A stretch of 64,000 nucleotides of DNA from Craterostigma plantagineum (Eukaryota > Streptophyta > Magnoliopsida > Lamiales > Linderniaceae), in assembly GCA_027422505.1 (NCBI GenBank), contig JAPQWV010000306.1:248001-312000 (forward strand), given 5' to 3'. Positions 10,788 to 23,050 of this stretch are shown piece by piece. Below the pieces are notes generated by a model. The model saw only the letters and a list, made by a program, of their open reading frames with translations, was not told the DNA's origin and did no database searches. Made by a program: the position numbers and the translations under genes. Each line of letters starts with the position of its first letter. Position 1 is the stretch's first letter.

Positions 10788-12951
10788 GGTGCTCTGCATA
10801 TTTTAGATACTTTATTTTCACAACGTATGGTACTGTATATTTGTTTGCCCTATATTTGATCCAATTTAAATTTGATTTTTTGAGAAATCTGATTGTTATA
10901 TGTATCTAAGTTATATCGTTAACTTCATATCAAGTTTGATATTGTAACATCTCTACTCATGTAATTAATGTTAGAAGTCCAATGTATCATTAGAAAGATA
11001 TGAACAATGTTGTTAGCAATTACTGTTCGATATAGTTTGTTTGTTTAATTGAGAACGATCACCCTATAGTACATGCTTTTGCATTATTTCTTATTTATTT
11101 ATTGTTTGTACGCACTAATATGTTTGTTGACGTATTAAAATGGACGTAATTGGACAGCTAAACCACGATACAGTTTCAATATGAATTGTGGTACAATAAA
11201 TGCCAGATTTTAGATACGGTTAATAATTGTATAAAGGTACAGTGTAAACGCTAGTACATATATTAGTCTGCATTGTTTACACAATGATTGTATTATTCCG
11301 TACCTCATTTATCAAGCTCAAAAATTCGGCAAACATTATTGTGTAAATTACCATTCAGTTCTTACACAACATCCAACAAATAAATGTAGTTTTCAAAGAA
11401 TACTGATAACCTTCCGTGCCATACCACCATAAGACCCTCCGCAACTCATCACAGTCATTAACAGAAACCTCATCGCGTGTCATTCATGCATAAACTGAAA
11501 ACGATTATTGGTAGTATCATTCGGTTGGAATACACCTTACCAATCCAAAGCAACTTAATGTACCATTATAATGTATATAGTGTACTAAAATATGCGACCG
11601 ACCTGTACCAAAAATAAACGCATAGCGTATCAAAGCTCGGATTAGTAATTCCTAATTAGAAACCTACAGAACCACAAAAAATGAAACTAAAATACCCAGA
11701 TTAAATAATCATATTAGCCATAGATCAAGCATAAAGCGCAATAATCGTGACCTACTAACTCAAATAACCTAGTAATCCTATTCGATTGGGACGATATGGA
11801 ACAGAGATACGACTCGGAAACATCACATACCGGGATTAAGAGAGAGAGATCGTAAATCATTCATTGAAGGTGAAGATTTATCGTGGGTATTTGATTTGGG
11901 CGTTCGATTTTGGAGAATCGTTGAAGAACTTGGTGATAGATATTGGGTCTATTATTCGTCATGATTTTCTTTTTTATTTCTTGTTTTTTTATTTAAATAA
12001 AAAGCCTGGTAAAGTCGTAATATTATAAGTTTTGATGGTTAGTTTCGTCCAGTTGGTCCTTATGTGAAAACTAAGTTTCCAATTGGTCTTTAATTGATAA
12101 CTTTTCTGAGATAGGGAGTTAAGTGATAGATAGTTATGCTGATAGTGATTTAAATGAAGTTCTCCAAATAAATGTGCAAAAACTTTAAAACTAAAAAAAT
12201 TGTTAAAATATCATATGCATTATAATATTTTCCTTTATGACCATGATGGTGTTTGTACTTTATTTTGTAAAGTCTTAAATGACCATGCCTTTAGAAGTGC
12301 TAGGTTAGACAAAGTATGGTTATGTTAGAATTTTTTGTAGGCTACCTTACCACAGTTGCCTATAAGTTAAGGTGTGTTATGTACTTTTGACTATGTATGT
12401 ATTAAAGTATGAAAATTATGTGTGAAGAAGAATTGCAATAACTTTCTCTTCTTTCTCCTCTTGTTTCCTTTTGCATTCTAGCTAGTTCATCAAGTTAAAC
12501 GAAATTCCTTAGGCAACTGTGAATATACAAACTCAGTAAGACATCGGACACAAAACATGAGTTGGGAATGAGAAACGTGTTAAGAAACAAAAATCACCGT
12601 ACATGCTCAACAATATACCGAAAAATGTGACACATAAGCTTCACACATCTCACACCTGCAACAAACTGAAAAAACGCACCAAATGAAAGTGCAATAGAAA
12701 TAATCTAATAAGCGTTCAATGTGCACTTAGAGGAAAGAAGATATCTACGGTTTGAATGATGAAATAAGAACAGGCAAGAAAACAATCTCGGTATGTCCCT
12801 TCGACTGGGTTAATAGACGAAGCATTCAAAAGCCAATGAAAACAGCCAAACGAGACCATCAACCTATCAGATAGAAGATAATCGGCTAGTCAGCTAACAC
12901 CAATGGACAAATATATGAATTGGACGTTGATCGGAAAAGTGGTGTAATGTG
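10788..12951. other. AT-rich region without recognised genes
   Basis: No convincing coding sequence was found on either strand. The first 90 bp (10792-10880) match a tandemly repeated segment at 39056-39145 and 39200-39265 (shared phrase TATATTTGTTT(G/A)CCCTAT), so LARD-1 inserted into or beside a dispersed repeat. The rest shows no inverted ends or target-site duplication that I can define. Confidence 0.5.
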
Positions 12952-12956
12952 TGGTG

Positions 12957-13335
12957 TGTTGAATAATCTCAATGCCCACACACAAAACAGTAAAAAAGAA
13001 ATAGAAAAGATCAGCCGCCAAGTAGTCAAAAGAAAAAAGTCTAAAAAAATCTTGCAAATCATATCCACCGCCGTTTGAGGAGAGATCATGCATGATATGA
13101 CATTTAATATTTTAGATATCCTTAGCCAAAGGAAAAAGATATACATATTAGGTTATATATACTATATATATGCATGTGCATGTGTGTGTAAAATGAGAGA
13201 AAAATCAAAAAGAGAGAGAGCTGAGAGCGTGTAACAGAAAATTATAATATTAATATAGAAAACAGAAATATTTGCTCTCATATCATCAGTACATACAATT
13301 TTTTTCTTTCGATCTCGAGCTACGAAAAAACAACT
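12957..13335 (+). repeat. 5' LTR of deleted copia element
   Basis: It starts TGTTGAATAAT and ends near AAAAAACAACTA, where the 3' LTR has CAACA, so the terminal base is mutated. It is about 30 bp shorter than the 3' LTR, mainly through a shorter GT run and a missing segment near 13215. Confidence 0.85.
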
Positions 13336-13339
13336 AACT

Positions 13340-15960
13340 GATGCTCGAATCATTGAGAAATTTTTGCAGTCCCTGACGAATGAGTACGAGAACGTAGTGT
13401 CTGCAATTGAAGAATCCAAAGATCGATGACGGCATGTCTTTCGGAGATGCATCAAAAATGGAAGTCAAAGGCTGAGGAAAAATATTTTTCTCTCGAAAAG
13501 ATGGCAAACAATGATCGGTCGAGGACGTTTACTTTCGTACCAGATTTAAAAGCGAACATCTTAAGCATGAGGCAGTGGCTTGAAACGGGATGCTCGTATT
13601 CATGAAGGACCGCTCATTACAACTACGAAACAAAGATGGTCGAACAATTGCACGGTCGAGATGGAAAGGAACCGAATGTTCAAACTCACATGATGACAAT
13701 TCAAGAAAAATGCCTGCAAGTTAACTTCGACAAAGGTCATTTGTGGCATATGCGATTCAGGCATCTACACAACGGAGGCCAGAAAGAGCTCCAAGCGCAG
13801 CATGGTTCACATAATGCCAATGATAGAGGGAGGAAGCTTTGCGAAAGTTGCACGATTGCCAAATAGGCGTGAACATCATTTCAGAAGTACGCAGGATTTC
13901 GAGGAAGCAAACCGCTCGAGCTGATACACACCAATATATGCGGACCTATCACGCCAGATCATTTAGCGAAAAAGATACTTCATCAGGTTCATCGATGAGT
14001 ACTCGAGAAAGATTTGGGTATATTTCTTGAAAGAAAAGTTAGAAGCGCTGTAGACGTTTAAAAAACAAAGAACATGGTTGAGAATGCGACATGTTAAAAA
14101 ATCAAGGCACTCCGTTCAGACCGAGGTGGAGAATACACGTCGAATGCTTTCATAGCTTTTTGCGAGGAACAAGGCGTCAGGAGATTCTTCACCGCACCGT
14201 ATTCGCCACAACAAAACACCGTGGCCGAAAGGAAAAATCGAACCTTACTTGACATGGTTCGCTCTAGTAAAAAAGCAAGGAATGCCAAATGAATTTTGGG
14301 CTGAGGCGGTACAATGTGCCGTATACATCCAATATCGATGTCCACATCATGGCCTCGAGATCGAACACCACAAGAAGCATGGAGTGGCTAGAAACCAACC
14401 ATATCATATTTCAAAATTTTTGGAAGCGTGGCGTATGCGCATGTGCCCGACTAGAAAAAGAACCAAGCTCAATGACAAAAGTAGAAAGCTTGTTTTATTG
14501 AGTACGATTAGAAGACGAAGGCGTACCGACTGTATGATCTAGAAGAAGAAAGTTCGTGAGACTGGAATGTTGAAGAAAAGACAACACATGAAGAACCGTT
14601 GAGTGTTGCATAAACGCCCTTCTCGGTTTCGTCTCGAGAAAATAACGGGGAGGACGAACCAAGGCAGTCGAGGATGTGAAGCATGCAGGACCTGTACGAA
14701 ACAACCGAATTGGTTCACCAAGTGTGCTTGCTGGCCGACATGGAACAAATTAGTATCGAAGGAGTCGTAAGAAAGAGATGGAAAACAGCGATGGACGTGG
14801 AGATCAAGGCGATTGAAAAAATGACACATGGAAGCTAGTGGAATTGCCACGTGGACATAAACCCATCAGAGTAAAATGGGTTTGTAAAAAGAAAATCAAT
14901 GCTCAAAGGAAAATTGAGGGTTACAAGGCAAGATTGGTGGCGAAGGGCTACTGACAACAAGCTTGGAGCACTCGGATCGATGGGTACTTCAAAAGGAACA
15001 AGTTTGAGCAATGTCCGTTCGAGCATGCATTATACGTCAAAATAGAATGAGGTGAAATGATCATCGTCGCTCTCTATGTTGATGATCTTATTTTCATGGG
15101 GAGCACAGAGAAATAATCAACGACTTCAAGAAGGTGATGACGAAGGAGTTCGAGATGACGGATTTGGGACTAAAGAATATTTTCTTGGTCTCGAAGTCAA
15201 TCTAAGAAGTACGGGAATCTTCGTGTCACAAGAAGCATATGCGAAGGCATATTAAAGAAAAATAAAATGGAGGAAAGCAAGCCCGTAGCTACACCGATGG
15301 AACGTGGAACAAAACTATCCAAGCATGAGGGATGACAAGGTGTAGAAGCAGCATTGAAGTCTCGTGGGAAGTCTCCGATATCGCTGTAGCACTTGACTTG
15401 CACTAGACCCGCATCGCTTATTGTGTTGGAGTCGTTAGCCGCTATATGGAAGAACCAAGGCAGTCACATTTTGAAAGTGATCAAGAGAATTCTTCGTTAC
15501 ATCCGAGGAACCCAATCACTTGGTCTGTTTTACTCAAAGGCTAGCGAGAGAAACTGATAGGATATTCGGACAGTGATTGGTGTGGAGATATCGATGATCG
15601 AAGAATCACGGGTGGCAATGTATTTTATTTAGGGAGCACCAAGTTCACATGGCTATCGAAGAAGCAACCGATCGTAACTCTATCAACATGTGAAGCGGAA
15701 TATGTGGCAGCCTCATGGAGTGTCTGTCATGCTATCTGGTTGAGAAACTTGTTGCTCGAGTTAAATCTTCGACAAGTCGAGCCAACTGAAATAAGAGTTG
15801 ATGACAAGTTGGCGATCGAATTGGCGAATCCAGTTCATCATGAGAGGAGCAAACAAATTGATGCTCATTTCTATTTTATTAGAGAGCACGAATGGAGAAG
15901 TGAAGATGGTGCACGTAGAAGTCTGGACCAGGTTGCAGATATTTCACGAAACCGTTACCA
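13340..15960 (+). pseudogene. copia gag-pol remnant (multiple frameshifts, RT core deleted)
   Basis: Reading across frames: a gag end with SLTNEYENVVSAIEESKD near 13360-13420; a protease-distal segment with VPDLKANILSM near 13545; GAG-pre-integrase LWHMRFRHLHNGGQKEL at 13741-13790 and CESCTIAK at 13842-13865; an integrase core with LRSDRGGEYTSNAF near 14110-14150 and PYSPQQNTVAERKNR near 14200-14240; and reverse transcriptase with VKWVCKKK near 14875 and ALYVDDLIFMGS near 15074. Between VAKGY (about 14945) and the FEHALY segment (about 15015) most of the reverse transcriptase palm is gone. RNase H follows (GYSDSDWCGD near 15560, TLSTCEAEYVAAS near 15680). Stops and shifts occur in every domain, so no product is possible. 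Confidence 0.9.
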
Positions 15961-16000
15961 ACAAGTACGTTTGGTAATTGGAGGCAGATGCTCGGGATAA
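15704..16000 (+). pseudogene. copia RNase H C-terminal fragment (longest open part)
   Basis: An open frame of 98 codons continues the RNase H domain: ASWSVCHAIWLRNLLLEL, then the conserved tail HHERSKQIDAHFYFIREH, typical of plant Ty1/copia. RNase H would remove the RNA strand of the RNA-DNA hybrid during reverse transcription. The end loses the expected ADIFTK tail to a frameshift (residues after QVADIS are off-frame). It lies 35 bp before the 3' LTR. Confidence 0.8.
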
Positions 16001-16034
16001 AAGAAGGAAAGACATTGAGCTTAAGGGACGAATT

Positions 16035-16444
16035 TGTTGAATAATTTCAATGCCCCACACAAAAAATAGTAAAAAAATAGTAAAGATAAGCCGCCAAGCA
16101 GCCAAGCAGCAAAAGAAAAAAGTCAATAAAAATCTTGCAAATCATATCCACCGCCGTTTGAGGAGAGATAATGCAAGATATAGCATTTAACATTAGATAT
16201 CCTTAGCCAAAAGAAACGATATGCACTTTAGGTTATATATAGTATATATATGCATGTGCATGTGTGTGTGTGTGTGTGTGTAAAATGAGAGAAAAAAAAA
16301 ATAAAAAAGAGAGAGAGCTGAGAGAAGATAGCTGAGACTACGAGCATGTAAGAGAAAATTATCAGACAAGAAAAGAAATATTTGCTCTCATATCATCAGT
16401 ACCTACAATTTTTTCTTTCGATCTTGAGCTACAAAAAAACAACA
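16035..16444 (+). repeat. 3' LTR of deleted copia element
   Basis: It runs from TGTTGAATAAT to ACAAAAAAACAACA, with a (GT)n microsatellite near 16260-16280 that is longer than in the 5' LTR. The purine-rich AAGGGACGAA before it is the likely polypurine tract. The flanking TGGTG duplication follows at once. Confidence 0.88.
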
Positions 16445-16449
16445 TGGTG

Positions 16450-16695
16450 ATACAACGCACCGTCAATTACAAACTGCTGATTAATCATTAAAGCTGGCAA
16501 ACTTAGAGCAGAACATACATCAGCAAACTATACAAATAAGTCATTCCTTTTGAATCACATTCACATAGATCTGATTTTCACTGAGCCATTGCTTGAACAA
16601 GTCTTCAAACACCGATTAAAGCAACAAGTGCTCAAATAGCAAGCGAAGAGGAAAAAACTATATAACATTCCCTGGTATTTGGTAAATGGTAAAGC
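16450..16695. other. Short spacer between two copia elements
   Basis: I see no coding sequence, repeat or terminal motif in these 246 bp. Confidence 0.5.
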
Positions 16696-17038
16696 TGTTG
16701 GCAAATTTTTTTAATATGGTTGAAATATTTATTAATTAGGAGAATAATATAATATTATATATAGATTATGGAGATACATTAAGAGAAGATATTAGAAAAA
16801 AATATTAGAGATATAAGAGAGAAGGTTTTTAATTTTTATTGCTCATATTACAAAATGTATTACATGATAGCTTATTTAAAGATTTCATGCAATCATCTAG
16901 ATATTCAACATTCAATATTCAAAATATTGGAGATCTAAATTGTTAGTCAAATTATTAAGGCTATTCAAAGTTCAAACAATCCACTTTTTACAATTATATT
17001 CAAACTAGGAAATTTCAAAAATCTTTTTTTTTTTAACA
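16696..17038 (-). repeat. 3' LTR of reversed copia element (343 bp)
   Basis: On the minus strand it begins TGTTAAAAAAAA and ends TTTGCCAACA, preceded by the purine run AATTAGAGGGGG (17039-17050). It follows the RNase H end of the pol remnant, as expected for a 3' LTR. No partner LTR of this type was found in the window. Confidence 0.75.
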
Positions 17039-19325
17039 CCCCCTCTAATTTGTGATTTTCAATGTCTACTTGAACTTCTCAAGTTTTTTGATCGGTATCG
17101 CCTTCGTGACAAAGTATTTGATCATTTGTGTTGACGAACTCCATGTGAACTTCTTCGTTGGTCACAAGATCACGGATGTAATGATGTCGGAGTTCGATAT
17201 GTTTCGACCTTGCATGAAAAACCGAATTTTTAGTGATAGCAATAGTTGACATGTTATCACAAAAGAGTGTAGTCGGCTTCTTCTGTTTTTGTCATAGATC
17301 TTCGAGAATTCTTCTTATCCAGACCGTTTCACATGCTGCATCTGTGGGTGCATTATATTCGGCTTCCCTTGTTGATATGCAATCATTTTATGCTTTTTAG
17401 AACACCAACCAACCACTTTTGTTCCGAGACAGAACACATATCCGAAAGTGATCTTACGGACGTCTAATGAAACCGGTTAGTAGATTGCCTTCTTCTTTTT
17501 CATAGAGAAAATCCCGTGCTTTTTGGTACCTTTAACGTATCTCAAGATTCTTTCTGCCGAGGTAAGATGAAGTTTGCTCTGTTCACTCATGTATCGAGAA
17601 ACATAACTTACCGAGTGAACAATATCTGGTTTCATGTTGGTGAGGTAGATCAATGATACAAGACTTCAATACATTCCTGCATCGATTTTTTCTGCACCAT
17701 CATTTTGCTACAACTTCTCGTTCGAGGACGTTGGAGTGTTCACCAGTTTGCTATTCTACATATTAAATTTCTTCAACAAATTGTCAACATATTTTTCTTG
17801 AGATAAAAATAAATTCCCTTTCGATTTTTTTACTTGGATTTCGAGAAAATATTTTAGAAGTCACAAATCTGTCATCTCAAAATCTTGCATCATATGCTTC
17901 TTTCTTTAGTCAACGGAGGGTAGCCCAAGATAAATAACATCATCAACGTAAAGGCACATGATCAAAAAATCTACTATATCGGAATTCTTTAATTTAGAGA
18001 GATGACTCACTGGGGCTTCGTCGAAATCCTTCTCGAAATAAATACAGGTTGATTTTGTTGTTCCATGCTCTAGGTGCTTGCTTTAAGCCACAAAGAGCTT
18101 TTTTATATGATATACCTTTGTCGGGTTTTCGCTGATCTCAAATCCTTGTGCTTGTTGAACATAAACTTCTTCTTCGAGATCGCCATTGTGAAACGCTGAT
18201 TTTACGTCCAACTGGTACGCTAAGGTCCAATTTGGCTACGAGCACAAGGACTATTCTAATGGTCTCCATGCGAGCAACTGGGGCGAATGTCTCGTTGAAG
18301 TCGATTCTGGGCTGCTGTGAATAGCCTTCTGCAGCGAATCTCGCCTTATGTTTTTTAATGGAACCATCTTCCTCGAGCTTTTTGAACACCCATTTTCGAC
18401 TGATGACTTATTTTCCCTGTGGCAAGTCAACGAGCTCCCAAGAGCCATTTTTCTCGATGACATTTATTTTTTCTTGCATCGTGTTTCTCCAAACTTTTTC
18501 CTTAGATGCTTCTTCAAAATTTCGAGGCTCACAACCAGAAAAAGCAATATCACAATTCTCATAAATGTCTTTTAGTGATCGTACCTTCATTGGAGGTGAT
18601 TCCGAATCAGAATTGTCTTCACTATATAGGTAGATCTTGGAGAACTTTCTGGCGTAGGTGGTGGAACATGATTCTGTGGTGGTTCTTGTTGTTGTGGTAC
18701 CAACCGTGATAACTCTGACGGTAGGAAATGATTCTTGAGAAGAGTTTTCATCCAATTTCCAAGCTGCATGCTCATCAATGATAACTTCTCTTGACACCAC
18801 AAGTTTGCTAGTCTTTGGATTAAAAAGTCTATATCCCTTAGACTCATCGTTGTAGCCAACAAAGATGAGTTTCTCGCCTTTTGTATCATACTTATCCCTC
18901 ATTGGGATTGATATGTGTGAGTAAGCGATACAACCAAAAATTTTCAAGTGACTTACAACTGGTTTTCTGTTATGCCAAGTTTCGAATGGAGTTTTGTGAG
19001 AACCGCCTTTGTGGGTGAGCGGTTGAGGATATAAGCTGCCATGTGAACAGCTTCTGCCCAAAATTTCTTCTCTAGTTCTTTCTTTTGAGCATACTCCTTG
19101 CCATTGTTCGGGTTTATCTCTCGGCAACTCTGTTTTGCTGTGGAGTTCTACTAATAGTTAATTGTTGTACGATACCATTCTTCTTGCTATACTCCGAGAA
19201 TGGAGTATAAAGAAATTGTCCGCCACGATCAGTTCTTAAGAATTTTATTTGTCGCCACTTTGCTTTTCCACGAGTGCTTGGAATGTAGGAAAGCTGCAAA
19301 AGCTTCTGTAGAATACACATAAGAA
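17039..19325 (-). pseudogene. Reversed Ty1/copia pol remnant (integrase-RT-RNase H)
   Basis: On the minus strand, from high to low coordinates: an integrase end with LRTDRGGQFLYTPFSEY and PQQNRVAER (19114-19320); the integrase-RT linker with FGCIAYSHISIPMRDKYD and IFVGYNDESKGYRLFNP (18408-19127); reverse transcriptase with [20 protein letters not shown] and [11 protein letters not shown] (18138-18389); CLYVDDVIYLG near 17935-17970, so the catalytic YVDD remains; and RNase H to about 17045. Frameshifts separate the pieces. Gag, protease, 5' LTR and primer-binding site are missing; the sequence stops at about 19325 against an unrelated LTR fragment. Confidence 0.88.
18408..19127 (-). pseudogene. 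copia integrase C-terminal/RT linker open segment (239 aa)
   Basis: This is the longest open frame of the reversed copia remnant. Residues around 45-105 hold the integrase C-terminal motif (KTPFETWHNRKPVVSHLKIF, then GEKLIFVGYN). The middle is a serine/threonine-rich linker, and the end (FEEASKEKVWRNTMQEKI, NGSWELVDLPQGK) is the conserved entry to copia reverse transcriptase. The first 30 residues are off-frame relative to the integrase core at 19114-19320, so the ATG is incidental. Integrase would insert the cDNA; this piece lacks the catalytic DDE core. Confidence 0.85.
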
Positions 19326-19327
19326 TT

Positions 19328-19663
19328 GTGCTTTGATTTATTAGTTATCTTTGTAATGGGGCGTGTAATTGTATTCGAGAGTTTAGGTCTAAAATGATTT
19401 TTATACCAAGTCTTGTTTGGTATAAATAACTTTGTAACTATTGCATTGTATAGAGAAAGTTATTGATTTTGATCCGAAAGGCTTACAATTCGAGTTCTAG
19501 AGAGAGAAACTGCAAATACTTTCTCAAACTACAAGGATTCTCTCTCGTGTTCTTCAAAGAATGTTTTTCGATCGAAATCCAATTCTAAACAACTCTAATC
19601 GAAAACATAGGAAATCATGTTGTTAGAAATTGTGAATTTGAAGAATTCAGATTGAGATAGTTT
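19328..19663 (+). repeat. LTR fragment, same family as 41087-41433
   Basis: It shares with 41087-41433 the segment TTTATACCAAGT, GTTTGGTATAAATA (promoter-like), GATCCGAAAGGCTT and TCTAGAGAGAGA in the same order and spacing. Its start is lost at the junction with the reversed copia remnant. It may be the 5' LTR of the element whose 3' LTR is at 41087, with later insertions between them; that is inference. Confidence 0.65.
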
Positions 19664-20573
19664 TGTTGATTAGACTAAACTCAACTGAGTATACCGGTTA
19701 GACAAAGATGCAACCGGATACCAGTATGCAGTTCAATAAGTGCGCCAGCAATCGGATCAAGCCTGCTATAGGAAGGTCACTGAAGATCGGAATGCAGATA
19801 CCGGACCCGCCACATCGATGAAGATTCAAAATTATTCAAGACGTGGGATGCTGAAGACTTCTGATGAAGCATTTAATGCAAGGCTACAAGGAGGAGTCAA
19901 GTTGAAGTCAAGCCAAGCTTAAAGAGGAAAAAAGCAAACTGCACAGCGCAAACTGCAATGAAGACCGAACAATACCCATTTTTGGTAAAGAGTATTTAAT
20001 GCACTATCCGGTGAAAGGAGCTATCTCACAACGGTCTTCTTCAACAAAGCCCAGCTATAAATAGCAGAGAAGAAGCTGAAGATCATTATGACACTTACTC
20101 ACGAGAATCAAACAAGAGATCTAGCTCAAAGCACTCAAGCGAAGAAAGAAAACTTAGGTGTTGTCCTCACTGTATTGTTTAGTAAGTGAGTTTTTTTCAA
20201 GGGACTGTAAAAAGCTCTTGAAAGAGACGGACTGTTAAAAAGATGTCTAGTTGTGGTTGTCTAGGAGTTTAGTTAGCAAGTATAGCTGGGGGGTTATACG
20301 TGTGAGTCTAGCTAAGAAAGTTATACGACAAGGGTTGTATCGAAACCAAATCTTCTAGAATAGCCTTTCTTGCGGGAAAGGGGGAGGATATCTTTTTAGC
20401 TCCGAACTTCCATAACAAATTGCTGTGTTCTTCATAAACAATCACACACACAGCACACCGTGCAAATGGACTCAGTCACAACTGATCGGTTACACTTCCG
20501 CACAAGTCGCACTCAAAATATCAAGCACCCGCATCTAACCTAAATCGGTTAAGAACCGAAAACGACGAGTGTT
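19664..20573 (+). repeat. Sirevirus-like LTR (about 0.9 kb)
   Basis: It starts TGTTGATTAGACTAAAC after GATAGTTT, has TATAAATA at 20056-20063 inside CCCAGCTATAAATAGCAG, and its distal part (CGGTTACACTTCCGCACAAG, then GTTTATTCACC) resembles the U5 of plant Sireviruses as I recall them. No primer-binding site follows; the sequence passes straight into the end of integrase, so a deletion removed the LTR terminus, gag, protease and most of integrase. Confidence 0.65.
20056..20063 (+). promoter_or_regulatory. TATA box of Sirevirus-like LTR
   Basis: TATAAATA sits in CCCAGCTATAAATAGCAG, the common TATA context of plant retrotransposon LTRs. Confidence 0.6.
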
Positions 20574-22735
20574 TATTCACCAACTTCAAAGGCGTATCGA
20601 GTATACATCAAGTCCAAACGTTCCATCAAAGAAAGCTACAATGTCACCTTCCACGAAGTGGCAGACATGGCTCCTGCACACCTCAGTTCAGGGCCCGCAC
20701 TTAACCAGACGAATACGGAATACAATAGTTCAGAACCCGTATTCACTGGTGTGTTGGCACCAAACCAACAAGAGATGGCAACACCTTAGGACTCAACGTC
20801 AGAAGAAGCTCTGAGACTTGCGATGGAGGACTTGGGCTCTCTCTCTGAGCCCGTATATCGGCCATGCACTACTACCGATACACCTTTAGTGGATCCCCCA
20901 CTAGACGAGGCCGATGTACCAAGCTCTTCAAATATCCCCACCTCACCCGACTCAGAATTACCACAGATAACTGAAGAACCTACCATAGTCAATGAGGAAG
21001 TCTCATCAGAATCGCTCAATCCAAGTGAAGAATCAAACTTACCTCAACCTAATGAACAACCTGAAAATTTTGGAAATCTCGGTCCATTAATGGCTGATGC
21101 ATCTACTTCAGCCCTGCACATGAGCAAAAGTGGACTCGGGCACATCCGATTAATCAGATTATTGGTGATCTTTCGAGTGGAGTAAGGACAATACATCAGC
21201 ACAGTCTCTTCAGCTGCTTCTTAAGTCAAAATGAGCCAACCAAGGTAGCAGACGCACTAAAAGATCCGAATCGGGTGATAGCTATGCAAGATGAGATGAA
21301 CCAATTTGAACGTCTTCAAGTGTGGACTTTAGTACCCCGTCCGCATGGGAAAACCATTATCGGGACGGGTGTTTAAGAATAAAAAGAATGAAGATGGGGA
21401 AGTGATCCGGAACAAAGCAAGGCTGGTTGCGAAAGGATACAAGCAACATAAAGGCATTGACTACGATGAGACCTATGCTCCTGTTGCCCGACTCGAAGCC
21501 ATCCGCCTTTTCTTGGCTTATGCGGCTCACAAAGACTTCAAAGTCTATTAAATGGATGTTAAGACCGCCTTCCTCAATGGCGTGTTAAAGGTGGAAGTCT
21601 ATGTCGCTCAGCTAGAAGGCTTTGTTGATCAAGAACATCCCGATCACGTCTGTCGATTGGACAAAGCTCTGTATGGACTGAAACAAGCCCCACGTTCTTT
21701 GTATGATGTCCTGAGAGATTTCCTCGTGAAATCTGGGTTCATCCGAGGACGATCGATACGACCCTCTTCATAAAATGGCAAGACAAAGACTTGATGATCG
21801 TCCAAGTTTATCATCTTCGGATCAACAAATCCACGGCTTTGCAAGAAGTTTGGAGATCTAATGAAGAGCAAGTTTGAAATGAGTCACATGGGAGAGATGC
21901 AATTCGTCTTGGGACTCCAAGTCAGGCAGCTCGATGATGGCATCTTCATAAGTCAGACTAAATACATCAAGGACATTCTAAAGATGTTCCATCAAGATCA
22001 GAGCAAGCCTCGCAGCACTCCCATGTCAACTAGCTGCAAGTTGAATGCCGATCCCACAGGAAAAGCTATCGACATCACACTCTATCGCAAATCATCGGCT
22101 CTCTTCTTTATCTCACCTCAAGCCGGCCGGATATTATGTTTCCCACTTGCCTATGTGCTCGTTTCCAAGCCCTAAAGAATCCGACATGCTCGCAGTCAAA
22201 CGGATCTTATGCTACCTCAAAGGCACCTCCACCCTAGGATTGTGATATCCTAGGGGCACGAATTTCAAATTAATTGGCTATACTGGTGCTGATTATGCAG
22301 GTTGCCGAATGGATAGGAAAAGCACATTGGTGGCGCTCAATTTCTGGGCAAAAAACCGGTCTGCTGGTCATCCAAGAAGCAGAATTGCGTGTCAACATCA
22401 ATGGCCGAAGCAGAATACGTCGCAGCCGCTAGCTGTTGCTCGCAAATGCTATGGATGCGGACTCAGCTTCGCGACTATGGGACAATTTAAATAATATACC
22501 CATTTATAGCGATATCCAAAGTGCCATTGGGATTACGTGTAATCCTGGTCACCACTCACGCACAAAACACATAGATATTAGATATCATTTTATAAAAGAT
22601 CACGTAGAAAAAGGCACGATTGACATGTATTTTGTGAAAACGGAATATCAACTTGCTGACATTTTCACCAAGGCTTTGGATAAAAAACGGTTCCAATTCC
22701 TTGTCGGAAAATTAGGCATGTTGAATCTTCCGTAA
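20574..22735 (+). pseudogene. Sirevirus-like copia pol remnant (RT-RNase H)
   Basis: The integrase tail shows YNVTFHEVADM near 20635-20665, followed by an acidic, proline- and serine-rich linker (20823-21120). Reverse transcriptase carries [13 protein letters not shown] and [18 protein letters not shown] (21411-21510), [10 protein letters not shown] (21552-21580) and [15 protein letters not shown] (21650-21695). At about 21810 the reading VQVY jumps to a sequence that should lie beyond the catalytic VDD, an apparent 11-bp deletion of the active site. RNase H ends with SRTKHIDIRYHFIKDHV and ADIFTKALDKKRFQFLVGKL near 22725. Stops and frameshifts recur (for example at 21551). The element continues beyond the LARD-2 insertion. 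Confidence 0.88.
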
Positions 22736-23050
22736 TCTGTGCTTTACGTGCTCCAATGTGCTTTCACATGTTCCATGCTATGTGTTTTTTAGACTTTAAT
22801 GCTATACCTTGCGTGAATTTTTCGTTATAATAAAAATACAAAAATCTTATAAAAATCCAAAAAATAGTATACGTATAAGTATAATATTAGGGGAATGACG
22901 ATACCCTTAGGATACTCGATCTAGGTCACGTATGAATTTCCCTGACATGTGACTGATTAATTGCTTACTTTTGTCAATCTTAAGTCGCATTATTGTGTCT
23001 AAAGTTCTTTCGTAGACTCCACTAGACACAAAGCCACTTTATAAGAGTGA
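22736..23050 (+). other. Post-pol non-coding part of Sirevirus-like element
   Basis: This AT-rich stretch follows the pol stop and is cut at 23055 by LARD-2; the same host sequence should resume at 33082. No gene seen. Confidence 0.5.

Larger units (their letters stand above)
12957..16444 (+). mobile_element. Deleted Ty1/copia element with 5-bp TSD
   Basis: The copy has a 5' LTR at 12957-13335 and a 3' LTR at 16035-16444, both beginning TGTTGAATAAT, and a TGGTG duplication at 12952-12956 and 16445-16449. At 3.5 kb it is shorter than a full copia element. The interior retains the end of gag, protease-linked sequence, GAG-pre-integrase, integrase, pieces of reverse transcriptase, and RNase H, in that order with many stops. 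The primer-binding site and most of gag are missing just after the 5' LTR. Confidence 0.9.

Noticed and set aside
14094..15403. Several minus-strand frames over the first copia element
   Set aside because: They are shadows of the plus-strand integrase and reverse transcriptase remnant.
19740..19922. 60-residue plus-strand frame
   Set aside because: It lies in U3 of the Sirevirus-like LTR upstream of its TATA box and has no recognisable domain.
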